In this document: positions 35,850-44,954 of the stretch, piece after piece
Layout: every line of letters starts with the position of its first letter
Position numbering within the stretch: position 1 is the first letter of the stretch
The notes under the pieces: model-generated
The model's input: only the letters and a program-made list of their open reading frames with translations
Database searches by the model: none
Told to the model about the DNA's origin: nothing
Assembly: GCA_964632945.1 (NCBI GenBank)
Contig: CAZWCX010000019.1
Coordinates: 9,994-73,993, forward strand
DNA from: CAZWCX01 sp964632945
GTDB lineage: Bacteria > Planctomycetota > MHYJ01 > WSZJ01 > CAZWCX01
DNA length: 64,000 nucleotides
Direction: 5' to 3'
Program-made: the position numbers and the translations under genes

Positions 35850-37868
35850 ATGAATCGACCCCTGTCCCGCCGGATCCTGGCCGGCCTTCTCCTGATCCTT
35901 CTTCCGTTCGGGGGCCGGCTCGCCGCCGAGCCCACCGAACCCGTCGCGTCCGACCGGATCGCGGCGGTCGCGGTTTGCCAGGTCCTGCAGGAAGGCCACC
36001 TCTCCCGCGACGTCGTCGACGACAAGATTTCCCGCCGCTTCTATCGCGGCTTCCTCGATGCGTTCGACCCGATGAAGCTGTACTTCCTCGACGGCGACGT
36101 GCGGGATTTTGCGGGCTTCGAGACCCTGCTCGACGACTTGATCCTCGAGGGGGATCTCGACTTCGCCTACCTGGTCTACCGCCGATTCCTGGCGCGGCTG
36201 GAGACGCGGATCGCGTGGGCGATGGAGTATGCACGATCCGCCCACGACTGGGCGAAGCAGGACCGCGTGATCACGGACGCGAAGGCCGCGCCGTGGCCGA
36301 AGACGGATGAGGAGGCGAAGGAGCGCTGGCGGACGCGCATCAAGTACGAGCTCCTCTCGCTGATCGTGGACGGCAGCTCCGAGGAGGATGCGCGCAAGCG
36401 GATCGAGCGTCGCTATCGGACCGTGGCGCGGGAGTGGCACAGGCTGCCGGACGCGGAACTGGTGGAGATGTTCCTGAACGCGCTCACGAGCGGATTCGAC
36501 CCGCACACGACGTACATGTCCGCCTACGCGCTGCAGGACTTCGAGATCGGCCTCGAGCTCTCCCTGGAGGGGATCGGCGCGGTGCTGACCAGCGAGGACG
36601 GGACCTGTGAGATCCGCGAGATCGTCCCCGGCGGCGCGGCCGACCTGGATGGACGGCTCAAGCCGGGGGACCGGATCGTGGCGGTCGGCCAAGGCGAGGC
36701 GGGCGAGGTGGTCGACGTCGTGGAGATGCGGCTGCGCGACGTGGTCAAGCTGGTGCGCGGAAAGGCCGGCACGCTCGTGCGCCTGGAAGTGATCCCGGCC
36801 CATTCGCAGAAGCGCGAAACGTACGTTCTGGCCCGCCGCAAGATCGAGCTCAAGGATCGCGGCGCGAAGGGGGAAGTCGTCGGCGTCCCCGCGGGGGACC
36901 GGCAGGTCCAGGTCGGCGTCATCGACCTGCCCTCGTTCTATGCGGCGGACGCGGATCCCCGTTTCGGGTCCGCCCCGGTCCGCACCGCCACGGAGGATGT
37001 GCGGGCGATCCTGCGCGATTTCAAGGCTCGCAACGTGGATGTCGTGGTCCTGGACCTGCGGACCAACGGCGGCGGTCTCCTGAACGAGGCGATCGGGATC
37101 GCGGGCCTGTTCATCGACAAGGGCCCGATGGTCCTGGTGAAGGATGCGCGCGGGCGGATCATCCCACACCCGGACGAGGAGCCGGGCGTGGAATGGGGGG
37201 GGGCGCTGATGGTGGTGGTCAGCCGCTTCACGGCGAGCGCCTCGGAAATCGTCGCGGGGGCGATCCAGGACTACGGCCGCGGCCTGATCATCGGCGACGC
37301 GCAATCGCACGGAAAGGGGACGGTGCAACGGATCCTCCCGCTCGGGGAGTTCCTGCCCTCGGCCGAGGCCGCGGGCGCGATCAAGCTGACGATGCAGAAG
37401 TTCTACCGCCCGGGCGGCGCGAGTACGCAGGTGCGGGGCGTGGCCAGCGACATCGTGCTCCCCTCGTGGACCGACCACGACGACTTCAGCGAGTCCTCCC
37501 TCAACTACGCCCTGGAATTCGATCAGGTGCCCGCCGGCCGCTTCACTCCCATGAAGACCCTGTCGCCGGAGAACATTCAATCGGTGCGCGCGCAGTCGCT
37601 CCTCCGTCAGGAGGAGAAAGAGGAGTTGCGGGAGCAGCGCCGGATCCGCGATGCCGTGTTCGCCCGCCGGGCGCAGAAGGACCTGGTTTTCAATGAGGAG
37701 ATCCTGCGGGCCATGCGCAAGGAGATCACTTCGGAGGAGGAGGCCCGGGCGGAAAACGGCGGCGCCGCGGAGGAGACCCGCCGGCCGCCGTTCGGCAGCA
37801 CGGCCTACACGCGCGAAGTGCTGGCGATCGCCGCGGACCTCGTGTCCGCCGGCCGAAAGGGGAAGTAG
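35850..37868 (+). CDS. prc: C-terminal processing (tail-specific) protease, S41A
   Basis: The protein has 672 residues, matching Prc/Tsp (about 660-700). A signal peptide (about 1-26) precedes the Tsp N-terminal helical domain (SRRFYRGFLDAFDPMKLYFL). A PDZ domain (about 235-320) contains IVPGGAADLDGRLKPGDRI. The S41 catalytic core has Ser in SRFTASASEIVAGAIQ (about 460) and Lys in QSHGKGTVQ (about 488), the Ser/Lys dyad. It degrades or trims periplasmic proteins from the C-terminus. It has its own promoter and a strong hairpin after the stop. Confidence 0.93.
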   Translation: MNRPLSRRILAGLLLILLPFGGRLAAEPTEPVASDRIAAVAVCQVLQEGHLSRDVVDDKISRRFYRGFLDAFDPMKLYFLDGDVRDFAGFETLLDDLILEGDLDFAYLVYRRFLARLETRIAWAMEYARSAHDWAKQDRVITDAKAAPWPKTDEEAKERWRTRIKYELLSLIVDGSSEEDARKRIERRYRTVAREWHRLPDAELVEMFLNALTSGFDPHTTYMSAYALQDFEIGLELSLEGIGAVLTSEDGTCEIREIVPGGAADLDGRLKPGDRIVAVGQGEAGEVVDVVEMRLRDVVKLVRGKAGTLVRLEVIPAHSQKRETYVLARRKIELKDRGAKGEVVGVPAGDRQVQVGVIDLPSFYAADADPRFGSAPVRTATEDVRAILRDFKARNVDVVVLDLRTNGGGLLNEAIGIAGLFIDKGPMVLVKDARGRIIPHPDEEPGVEWGGALMVVVSRFTASASEIVAGAIQDYGRGLIIGDAQSHGKGTVQRILPLGEFLPSAEAAGAIKLTMQKFYRPGGASTQVRGVASDIVLPSWTDHDDFSESSLNYALEFDQVPAGRFTPMKTLSPENIQSVRAQSLLRQEEKEELREQRRIRDAVFARRAQKDLVFNEEILRAMRKEITSEEEARAENGGAAEETRRPPFGSTAYTREVLAIAADLVSAGRKGK

Positions 37869-37871
37869 CCG

Positions 37872-37905
37872 CCCGGGGGCGCCGGCTGCCGTCCGGCGCC
37901 CCGGG
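37872..37905 (+). terminator. Strong GC hairpin between prc and uup
   Basis: CCCGGGGGCGCCGG and CCGGCGCCCCGGG pair over 13 bp with one bulged G and a 7-nt loop, starting 3 nt after the prc stop. No T-tract follows. It is only 13 nt before the uup ATG, so it could equally affect uup translation. Confidence 0.5.
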
Positions 37906-37918
37906 ACGGATCGCAGCC

Positions 37919-39745
37919 ATGGCCGTATTGCTCGCCTGCCAGGACCTCACCAAGGCCTTCGACCGTCGGCCCCTGTTCGCGGACACCTCCTTCGGGGTCG
38001 ACGACGGCGATCGGATCGGCCTGATTGGCCCGAATGGAGCGGGCAAATCGACCTTTCTCAAGGTGCTGGCGGGGCTCGAGGCGCCGGACGCCGGGACCGT
38101 GGCGCTCCGGCGCGGCGCGCGCGTGGCCTACGTGCCGCAGGAAGACTCCTTCCCGGTCGGGGCGACCGCGCTCGAAGTGGTGGCGGCCGCCGTCGACCGG
38201 CGCGTGGAGGCTCACGAGCGCGACACGCGCGCCCACGTTACCTTGGGCAAGGCCGGATTCGAGGACGCGGAGATTCCGGTCGAGCGCCTGTCGGGCGGTT
38301 GGCGTCGGAGACTCTCGATCGCCCGCGGCCTGGTCGATGAGCCCGAGCTGCTGCTCCTCGACGAGCCCACGAACCACCTCGATCTGGAGGGAATCCTCTG
38401 GCTCGAGGACCTCCTGCGTTCCGCGCGGTTCGCCAGCGTGTGCGTGACCCACGACCGCTACTTCCTGGACGCCGTCTGCACGCGCATCGTGGAACTGTCC
38501 CGGGCCTACGCGGGCGGGATCTTCCGGGTGGACGGCGACTACGAGAAGTTCCTCGGCCGACGCGCCGACTTCCTCGATACCCAGGCCCAGGAGGAACGGG
38601 CCCTGGCCGGGAAGGTGCGCCGGGACATCCAGTGGCTGAAACGCGGCGCCAAGGCGCAGCGGTGCCAGCCCAAGAGCATTCAGGAGGGCGCCGCCGAGCG
38701 CCAGGCCGAGTTGGTCGAACTGCGCGCGCGCAACGCGCCGGTCGGGGGCGCCGGAATCGACTTCGTCGCCACCGGCCGACAGACGGTCAAGCTGGTGGCG
38801 GCAAAGGGAATCGGCAAGGCCCTGGGCGGACGGCCGCTCTTCCGCAACCTCGACGTCACGCTCTCCCCCGGCATGCGCCTCGGACTGATCGGGCCGAACG
38901 GCAGCGGCAAGACCACGCTCCTGCGCGTCCTCACCGGCGGCCTCGAGCCGGATGCCGGGACCGTGACGCTCGCGGACCGGCTGCAGGTCGTCACCTTCAC
39001 CCAGCATCGCGCGGACCTGGACCTGGATCTCACCCTGCGCGAGGCGCTTTCGCCCGGGAGCGACGAACTGTTCTGGCAGGGCCGCAAGATCCACGTGACC
39101 TCCTGGGCCCGGCGTTTCCTGTTTTCACCCGACCGCCTGATTCAGCGCGTGCGCGAGCTTTCCGGCGGAGAGCAGGCGCGCATTCGGATCTCGCGTCTGA
39201 TGCAGCAGTCGGCCGACGTGCTCGTCCTCGACGAACCGACCAACGACCTCGACATCGACTCGCTGGAGGTTCTGGAGGAGAGCCTGGAAGGGTTTCCCGG
39301 CGCGCTCGTCCTGGTCACCCATGATCGCTTCATGCTCGAGCGATTGGCGACGGGGATCCTGGCGCTCGACGGGTTCGGCGGCGCGCGGCACTTCGCCGAC
39401 CTGTCCCAGTGGGAGGCGGCCGGTCGTCGGGCGCGGGCGCTCGAGGCCACGGCCCCGCCGCCGCGGCGGACGGGCGGATCGCGGGAGGCCGCGGCGGAGG
39501 CGGCGCCCGCGGCGAAACTCACCTACCAGGAAAAACGCGAACTCGAGACGATCGAGGAGACCATCCTGGCAGCGGAAGCGGAAGAACGTCGGCTCGAGGC
39601 GGAGGCGGCGGACCCCGGGATCCAGCACGATTATGTCCGCCTGGGGGCCGCGCACAAGGCGTTCGACGCCGCCCGGGAACGCGTGCGCGTGCTCTACCAG
39701 CGCTGGGAGGACCTGGAGGCCCGACGCCAGAGCGGGAAGTCCTGA
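37919..39745 (+). CDS. uup: ABC-F ATPase, Uup type
   Basis: The protein has 608 residues with two ABC domains: Walker A GPNGAGKS (about 40) and GPNGSGKT (about 325), signatures LSGGWRRR and LSGGEQAR, and Walker B LLLLDEPTNHLD and VLVLDEPTNDLD. A C-terminal coiled coil (KRELETIEETILAAEAEERR, about 535-605) is the Uup-type DNA/ribosome-binding extension. ABC-F proteins act on the ribosome rather than in transport. The ribosome-binding site is weak and lies just after the prc hairpin. The 3' end overlaps the end of a small opposite-strand gene by 52 nt. Confidence 0.9.
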   Translation: MAVLLACQDLTKAFDRRPLFADTSFGVDDGDRIGLIGPNGAGKSTFLKVLAGLEAPDAGTVALRRGARVAYVPQEDSFPVGATALEVVAAAVDRRVEAHERDTRAHVTLGKAGFEDAEIPVERLSGGWRRRLSIARGLVDEPELLLLDEPTNHLDLEGILWLEDLLRSARFASVCVTHDRYFLDAVCTRIVELSRAYAGGIFRVDGDYEKFLGRRADFLDTQAQEERALAGKVRRDIQWLKRGAKAQRCQPKSIQEGAAERQAELVELRARNAPVGGAGIDFVATGRQTVKLVAAKGIGKALGGRPLFRNLDVTLSPGMRLGLIGPNGSGKTTLLRVLTGGLEPDAGTVTLADRLQVVTFTQHRADLDLDLTLREALSPGSDELFWQGRKIHVTSWARRFLFSPDRLIQRVRELSGGEQARIRISRLMQQSADVLVLDEPTNDLDIDSLEVLEESLEGFPGALVLVTHDRFMLERLATGILALDGFGGARHFADLSQWEAAGRRARALEATAPPPRRTGGSREAAAEAAPAAKLTYQEKRELETIEETILAAEAEERRLEAEAADPGIQHDYVRLGAAHKAFDAARERVRVLYQRWEDLEARRQSGKS

Positions 39746-39891
39746 GCGGACTTCGACCGGCCGCCGGGTCCTTCCTGGGTCCAATCGGCGTGGCGGAGGT
39801 CGGCGGGGAACTCCCAGCGCCGCGGCTCCGCGGACGCCGCAACCGCGAACGCGAGGAGAAGGAACCCGAGCTCAATCGTCGCGCGCATCAT
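39694..39891 (-). CDS. Small exported protein coupled to metH
   Basis: The product is 65 residues with a clear signal peptide (IELGFLLLAFAVAASA, cleavage near 21) and a short mature part. Its ATG overlaps the metH TGA, and AGGAG lies within the metH 3' end, so translation appears coupled. Its 3' end runs 52 nt into uup on the other strand, which is rare in this window; the natural gene could be longer and truncated here. The function is unknown. Confidence 0.5.
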   Translation of the reverse strand: MMRATIELGFLLLAFAVAASAEPRRWEFPADLRHADWTQEGPGGRSKSAQDFPLWRRASRSSQRW

Positions 39892-42800
39892 CGGCTCCTC
39901 CGCGCGGAAATCGCCCCCTCCAGCTCCCGCAGCCCGTCGCCGTCCACCCCGAAGTACTTCGCGTCCGGGTGCTGGAAGACCAGCGCGCTCACGCTGGCCT
40001 CCGGTTCCATCATGAACCCCTCCGTGAGCCGCACGCCGATGTCGGCGGGCTGCAGCAGACGGAACAGCGCCTCCTGGTCCTCCAGGCGCGGGCAGGACGG
40101 GTACCCGAACGAAACCCGAAGTCCGCGGTAGTGCGCCTGGAACCGCTGTTGCATGGTCAACTCGGGCGGGTCGGGGAATCCCCACATCGCCCGCAGGCGG
40201 GTGTGCAGAAGTTCGGCGAACGCCTCGGCGCTCTCGATGGCGAGGGCCTGCAGCACATGGCACTTCACATACTCGCCGGACGTCTTGAACCGCTCCACGT
40301 GCTCGCGCAGGCCGTCGCCGCAGGTGGTGAGGAAGAGGGCCACGTAGTCGGGGCGGGGATCGCCCACGGGCGTGCAGTAGTCGGCGAGGCAGAGTCCGTC
40401 GCCGCGCGTTTGCCGGGCGAAGGTGAAGCGGTGGATCTCGTTGCGTCCGTCCGGGGAGTAGAGCACGAGATCGTTGCCGTCCCCGCGCGCGGGGAAAAAC
40501 CGCCAGACGGCATGCGCCTTCATCCAGCCGTAGGCTTGGCAGGCGTCCTGCACGTACGCGACCGTGTCGCGCAGCCGCAGGGCCTTCTCGTCTTTCGCCT
40601 CCACCGCCTGCTGGAAGTTCCCGCGCAGCCCGAGATGCTTGCTGAAAAGCATTTGCGGATTCAGGTAGGGGTGAATCTCATCGAGCCGGAAGTCGCGCAG
40701 GACATGCCGCTTGAGGTCCGGCGGGGCGTTGCGCTCGAACGCCTGATTGAGCTTCGCGGGGGCATGGCGGGGCGTGCACGCCGCCGGAGTCGCGTCGGCC
40801 CGGGCCGCCGACTGGCCCTGCAGGCGGGAAATCTCCTCGCGCAGGCGCGCCTCGAGTTCGGGCCGCCGGACCGGGTCGGTGAGACGGTTGGCCAGGTCCA
40901 GGCCTTCCATCGCGTCCTTGGCGTAGACCGTCAACCCGTCGTACTCCGCCGCGATTTTCGTATAGGTGAACTTCTTGGTCAGCGCGGCGCCGCCGACGAA
41001 GAGGGGGACCGAGATCCCCGCATTCCGCAGGTCCCCGGCGGTCGTCACCATCTGCTGCGCCGACTTCACCAGCAGACCGCTCAGCCCGATCGCGTCCACC
41101 TTGTGCTGCTTGTACGCCTGGATCAGCGTCTCGCTCAAACACTTGATCCCGAGGTTGATCACCCGGTACCCGTTGTTGGAGAAGATGATTTCCACCAGAT
41201 TCTTGCCGATGTCGTGGACGTCCCCCTTCACGGTGGCGAGGAGGAACGTCGCCTTCACGGAGGTGTCCGCCTTGTCCATGAAGCGTTCCAGATGGGCGAT
41301 CGCCGCCTTCATCACCTCGGCGCTCTGCAGGACTTCCGCCACGATCAGTTCGTTGGCCCCGAACAGGCGGCCGACCTCGTCCATCCCGGCCATCAGCGGG
41401 CCGTTGATCACCTCCAGGGGTGTGTACTTCTGCAGGGCGAGGTCGAGATTCTCGAGCAGGCCCTCCTTCGTCCCCTCCACGACCCGCCGCGCGATGCGCT
41501 CTTCGACCGGGAGGTGCGCGGTGACGTCGATCGGCGCCGCCTTGCGGCGGGCGGCGTCGCGGAACAGGCTCGCGAAGGCGTCGATCGCATCCGCGCGGCG
41601 GTCGTAGAGCAGGTCCTCCGCCGCCTCGCGCTCGCGGGGTGGGATCGAGGCATACCGGGCGAGCTTCTCGGAATTCACGATGGCGAAGTCGAGGCCCGCG
41701 CGCGTGCAGTGATAGAGGAAGACGCTGTTCAGCACCTCTCGTGAGGCCTCGGGGAGGCCGAACGACACGTTCGAGATCCCCAGGATCGTTCGCACTTCCG
41801 GAAGGGCGTCCTTGATCGCCGTGATCCCCTCGATCGTCCGGGCCGCCGACCCGACATAGTTGGCGTCCCCGCTCGCGCACGGGAACACCAACGGGTCGAA
41901 AATGATGTCGGTCGCCGCGATGCCGTACTTCCGGGTGAGCAGATCGAACGACCGCCGGGCCACGGCGAGCTTGCGCTCGACGGTGACCGCCATCCCCTGC
42001 TCCTTGTCCTCGTCGATGCAGCCCACGACCAGCGCCGCGCCGTAGTCGCGCGCCAGCGGGCAGACCTCGGCGAAACGCTCCTCGCCGTCCTCCAGGTTGA
42101 TGGAGTTGATGATCGACTTCCCCTGGCAGTGCTTGAGCGCGCGCTCGATCACGCGGGCGTCGGTCGAGTCGATCATGATCGGCGCCTTCACCTTGCGCAC
42201 GAGCAGCGGCAGGAACGCGTCCATGTCCGCGGCTTCGTCGCGGTCGGGGTTCGCGAGGCATACGTCGACGACCTGCGCGCCGGCCTTCACCTGTTTGCGG
42301 CCGATCTCGGCCGCCTCTTCGACCTTCCCCTTGGCGATCAGGTCCTTGAACTTGCGGCTGCCGATCGAGTTGGTCCGCTCGCCGACGATCACCGGGCGGT
42401 TGTCCTCTTCCAGCACCAGGAATTCCGTGCCCGACACCATGAGGCGCCGGCCCGAGGGAATCTGCCGGGGCGCCTTGCCCGCCGCCATGTCCGCAATCAA
42501 CCGGATGTGCTCGGGTGTGGTGCCGCAGCATCCGCCCACGAAGTTCAACCAGCCGTTGACCACGAACCGCTCGAGCTTGGTCGCAATCAACTCCGGGGAT
42601 TCGTTGAACCGCCCTTCCTCGTCCGGGAGCCCGGCGTTCGGATAACACGAGACGAACGTCCGCGCGAGCTCCGAAAGCGCGCGCACATGGTTGGTCATGA
42701 ACTCCGGCCCCGTGGAACAGTTCAGCCCGACCGACAGCGGCTCGAAGTGCTCCACCGAGGCGTACAGCGCTTCGACGGGTTGCCCGGCCAACATCGTCCC

Positions 42801-43454
42801 CATCGGCTCGATCGTGCCGGAGATCAGGATCGGCATCCGGATCCCGCATTCGGCCAGGTAGCGCCGCGCGGCCAGCGCCGCCGCCTTCAGGTTGAGCGTG
42901 TCCAGGCAGGTCTCGATCAGCAGCAGGTCGACGCCCCCGTCCACCAGGCCGCGCACCTGTTCCCGGTAGTGGGCCGCCAGGGCGTCGAACGAAATCCCGC
43001 CGGTGACGGAGATCGTCTTGGTGGTCGGACCCAGCGAGCCGGCGACGAATCGCGGTCGGGCGGTCGAAGAGTAGCGGGCCGCCGCCTGCCGCGCCACCCG
43101 CGCGGCCGCGAGGTTGATGTCGTAGGCCCGGTGCGCCAGACCGAATTCGCCCAGCACGATCGGAGTCCCGCCGAACGTGTTGGTCTCCAGGATGTCCGCC
43201 CCGGCCTGAAGGTACCCTTCGTGAATCCCCCGGATCAGGTCCGGACGGGTGAGGCAGAGCGCCTCATTGCAGCCGTGATACGGCTCCCCGCCGAAGTCTT
43301 CCGCGGTCGGGTTGAGGGTGTGGATCATCGTCCCCATGGCGCCGTCGAACACCAGGACGCGCTGCGCCAGCAGGTCCCGCAATTCGGCCTCGGAGCGCCG
43401 GAAGCGGGACGGATCGGCCACCGGGGCCGGGAGGGGGTCTTGCGTCGAACTCAT
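39888..43454 (-). CDS. metH: Cobalamin-dependent methionine synthase
   Basis: The protein has 1188 residues (family about 1200-1230) with all modules. The homocysteine-binding barrel has zinc ligands in LNCSTGP and VGGCCGTTPEH (to about residue 315). The pterin-binding domain starts VIVGERTNSIGSRKF. The B12 cap and Rossmann domains have GDVHDIGKN (cobalt-coordinating His) and GLSGLLVKS. The SAM-dependent reactivation domain has RGLRVSFGYPSCP and TEGFMMEPEASVSALVFQHP. It methylates homocysteine from methyltetrahydrofolate. No cobalamin or SAM riboswitch fits in the short leader. It is transcribed from its own promoter away from the kinase gene. Confidence 0.97.
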   Translation of the reverse strand: MSSTQDPLPAPVADPSRFRRSEAELRDLLAQRVLVFDGAMGTMIHTLNPTAEDFGGEPYHGCNEALCLTRPDLIRGIHEGYLQAGADILETNTFGGTPIVLGEFGLAHRAYDINLAAARVARQAAARYSSTARPRFVAGSLGPTTKTISVTGGISFDALAAHYREQVRGLVDGGVDLLLIETCLDTLNLKAAALAARRYLAECGIRMPILISGTIEPMGTMLAGQPVEALYASVEHFEPLSVGLNCSTGPEFMTNHVRALSELARTFVSCYPNAGLPDEEGRFNESPELIATKLERFVVNGWLNFVGGCCGTTPEHIRLIADMAAGKAPRQIPSGRRLMVSGTEFLVLEEDNRPVIVGERTNSIGSRKFKDLIAKGKVEEAAEIGRKQVKAGAQVVDVCLANPDRDEAADMDAFLPLLVRKVKAPIMIDSTDARVIERALKHCQGKSIINSINLEDGEERFAEVCPLARDYGAALVVGCIDEDKEQGMAVTVERKLAVARRSFDLLTRKYGIAATDIIFDPLVFPCASGDANYVGSAARTIEGITAIKDALPEVRTILGISNVSFGLPEASREVLNSVFLYHCTRAGLDFAIVNSEKLARYASIPPREREAAEDLLYDRRADAIDAFASLFRDAARRKAAPIDVTAHLPVEERIARRVVEGTKEGLLENLDLALQKYTPLEVINGPLMAGMDEVGRLFGANELIVAEVLQSAEVMKAAIAHLERFMDKADTSVKATFLLATVKGDVHDIGKNLVEIIFSNNGYRVINLGIKCLSETLIQAYKQHKVDAIGLSGLLVKSAQQMVTTAGDLRNAGISVPLFVGGAALTKKFTYTKIAAEYDGLTVYAKDAMEGLDLANRLTDPVRRPELEARLREEISRLQGQSAARADATPAACTPRHAPAKLNQAFERNAPPDLKRHVLRDFRLDEIHPYLNPQMLFSKHLGLRGNFQQAVEAKDEKALRLRDTVAYVQDACQAYGWMKAHAVWRFFPARGDGNDLVLYSPDGRNEIHRFTFARQTRGDGLCLADYCTPVGDPRPDYVALFLTTCGDGLREHVERFKTSGEYVKCHVLQALAIESAEAFAELLHTRLRAMWGFPDPPELTMQQRFQAHYRGLRVSFGYPSCPRLEDQEALFRLLQPADIGVRLTEGFMMEPEASVSALVFQHPDAKYFGVDGDGLRELEGAISARRSR

Positions 43455-43469
43455 GCATCACCCAAGGCA

Positions 43470-43482
43470 GACGAGGCTCGTC
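43470..43482 (-). promoter_or_regulatory. Palindrome in the metH leader
   Basis: GACGAG-G-CTCGTC, a 6-bp inverted repeat with a 1-nt centre, lies between the predicted metH transcription start and ATG. It could be an operator or a short RNA hairpin close to the ribosome-binding region. Confidence 0.35.
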
Positions 43483-43499
43483 AACCAACGTAGCGGAGG

Positions 43500-43529
43500 A
43501 TATTACCGCAATTGCAGAGGCTTGCGCAA
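43500..43529 (-). promoter_or_regulatory. metH promoter
   Basis: On the minus strand TTGCGC and TAATAT are separated by 18 nt; the start codon is about 46 nt beyond the -10. Confidence 0.5.
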
Positions 43530-43572
43530 GAGAGATTTGCGGCGGGGGGTCGGCGCGAGCGGGAGGGGGAAG

Positions 43573-44886
43573 TTACCCATCGCCCGGAGGTTTTGCCTGG
43601 GCCTCAGGTTGCGACGTGGCGGCCGGCAGTTCCGCGAGCGCGGAGCGCAACTGAGAGAGCTGGTCGGTGTAGTCGGGGGGCGGTTTGGGCAGGAAGACGC
43701 CGACGGTGTTCAGACCCGAGGCGCTGTCCGGGCTCACCCACTTGACGACCCCCGAAACGCGGATCGCCTTGTTGATGGGCGGGACGACCAGGACGATGTC
43801 GAGCTCCTCGTCCATCTGCGGAGGGATCGCGGTGTCGAACCCCAGCCCGGCCCGGCTCAGATTGTGCAGGAACCCGTCCAGCCCCTCCTTGACCCCGGAG
43901 AGCCGCGATTCCCGGACCCGGATGAAGGTGAGTCGCGCGTCCTTGACGGTGAGCCGGACTTCCCGTACCGGCGCGCCCGGTTCCGTGCCGGGAGCCGGCG
44001 CGGGCGTCACGTTGGGGCTGCCGGGAACCCCGGTCGCCCGAGGGCCCGGCCGCAGGCGGGCCTGGGCCGTCTTCACCTCCGCGATCCGGCGCAGGACGAT
44101 GTTCATGTCCGGCCGCCGCATCGGGTCCTTGTCCAGCATCGTCACGATCAGGCGGTGGATCTCCTCCGGGACCGCCATCCCCGGCGTCCGCGGCCATCGG
44201 AAGGGCTCCTTGAGGTGCTTTTGGAGAATCTCCTCCTGGGATCGTCCCGAGAACGGCGGGCTGCCGGTATACACCTCATTCATGGTCGCCCCGAGCGAAT
44301 AGACGTCCGTCCGGTGGTCCAGGGGCTTGCCTTGGATCTGTTCGGGTGACATGTACGACGGGGTACCCTGGACGGTGGTTTTCCGGAAGAGGTTGAAGGA
44401 GGTCGTGAGCCGGTTCGGCTTTTCGGCGATGGAGAGATCGATCAGCTTCACCCGTCCGGTCGACGGGTCCACCAGCAGATTCTCCGGCTTCACGTCCTTG
44501 TGGATGATCCCGTTCAGGTGCAGGTAGCAGAGGGCGTCGGCCGCCCCCTGGAAGAGGTCCAGCGCCAGGCGGGGGAGATCCGGGCTCTTTTGCTGGAGGA
44601 GGCGCTTGACGTTGCTGCCGGTGAAGAGTTCCAGAACCATGTACTCGTCCGGACCCACCGCGCCGGCGGAGTAGAGCTTGATCAGGTTTTCGTGATCCAG
44701 GGTCTGGAGCAGCAAGGCTTCCGAACGGAAGGCCTTCTGGAGTTTCCCATCCGCCCGGGCCTCCGGCTTGAGCACCTTGACCGCGCGCGGCTCCTTGGTC
44801 AGCAGGTCCTGCGCGGTGTAAATGAAAGCAGACCCGCCCTCGGCGAGTTTCTCGAGAATCTGGATCCCCGGGATGTTCGGTCCCAT
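43573..44886 (-). CDS. Ser/Thr protein kinase fused to a PilZ-like domain
   Basis: From the ATG at 44886 (GTGGAG upstream) the protein has 437 residues; a TTG at 44937 would add 17 residues but overlaps a likely -35 box. The kinase domain (about 5-265) has a Gly-rich loop LAEGGSAFIY, the VAIK-type RAVKVLK, catalytic HKDVKPENLL, and SPEQ/DVYSLG. The DFG motif is replaced by DLS (LIDLSIAEK). After a Pro-rich linker, residues about 320-420 resemble PilZ: NLSRAGLGFD fits NxSxxG, followed by VSGVVKWVSPD. No transmembrane helix is seen, so it is a soluble kinase that may sense c-di-GMP. That role is inferred. Confidence 0.82.
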   Translation of the reverse strand: MGPNIPGIQILEKLAEGGSAFIYTAQDLLTKEPRAVKVLKPEARADGKLQKAFRSEALLLQTLDHENLIKLYSAGAVGPDEYMVLELFTGSNVKRLLQQKSPDLPRLALDLFQGAADALCYLHLNGIIHKDVKPENLLVDPSTGRVKLIDLSIAEKPNRLTTSFNLFRKTTVQGTPSYMSPEQIQGKPLDHRTDVYSLGATMNEVYTGSPPFSGRSQEEILQKHLKEPFRWPRTPGMAVPEEIHRLIVTMLDKDPMRRPDMNIVLRRIAEVKTAQARLRPGPRATGVPGSPNVTPAPAPGTEPGAPVREVRLTVKDARLTFIRVRESRLSGVKEGLDGFLHNLSRAGLGFDTAIPPQMDEELDIVLVVPPINKAIRVSGVVKWVSPDSASGLNTVGVFLPKPPPDYTDQLSQLRSALAELPAATSQPEAQAKPPGDG

Positions 44887-44908
44887 GCTGGACTCCACTT
44901 TGCCGGAC

Positions 44909-44937
44909 AGGGTAGCAACGTCCGGGGGAGGGGTCAA
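44909..44937 (-). promoter_or_regulatory. Possible kinase-PilZ promoter
   Basis: On the minus strand TTGACC, a 17-nt spacer and TACCCT precede the ATG at 44886. The -10 is weak; the -35 coincides with the alternative TTG start codon. It lies directly beside the DnaA-box-like cluster. Confidence 0.35.
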
Positions 44938-44954
44938 GCCGCTCCTTGGAACAT

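Noticed and set aside
43455..43572. Cobalamin, SAM or SAH riboswitch ahead of metH
   Set aside because: The gap is only about 118 nt and none of the conserved boxes was seen.
44887..44937. TTG at 44937 as the kinase start
   Set aside because: The TTG lies in a TTGACC that fits a -35 box, and the ATG at 44886 has its own ribosome-binding site before the kinase Gly-loop. The choice remains provisional.
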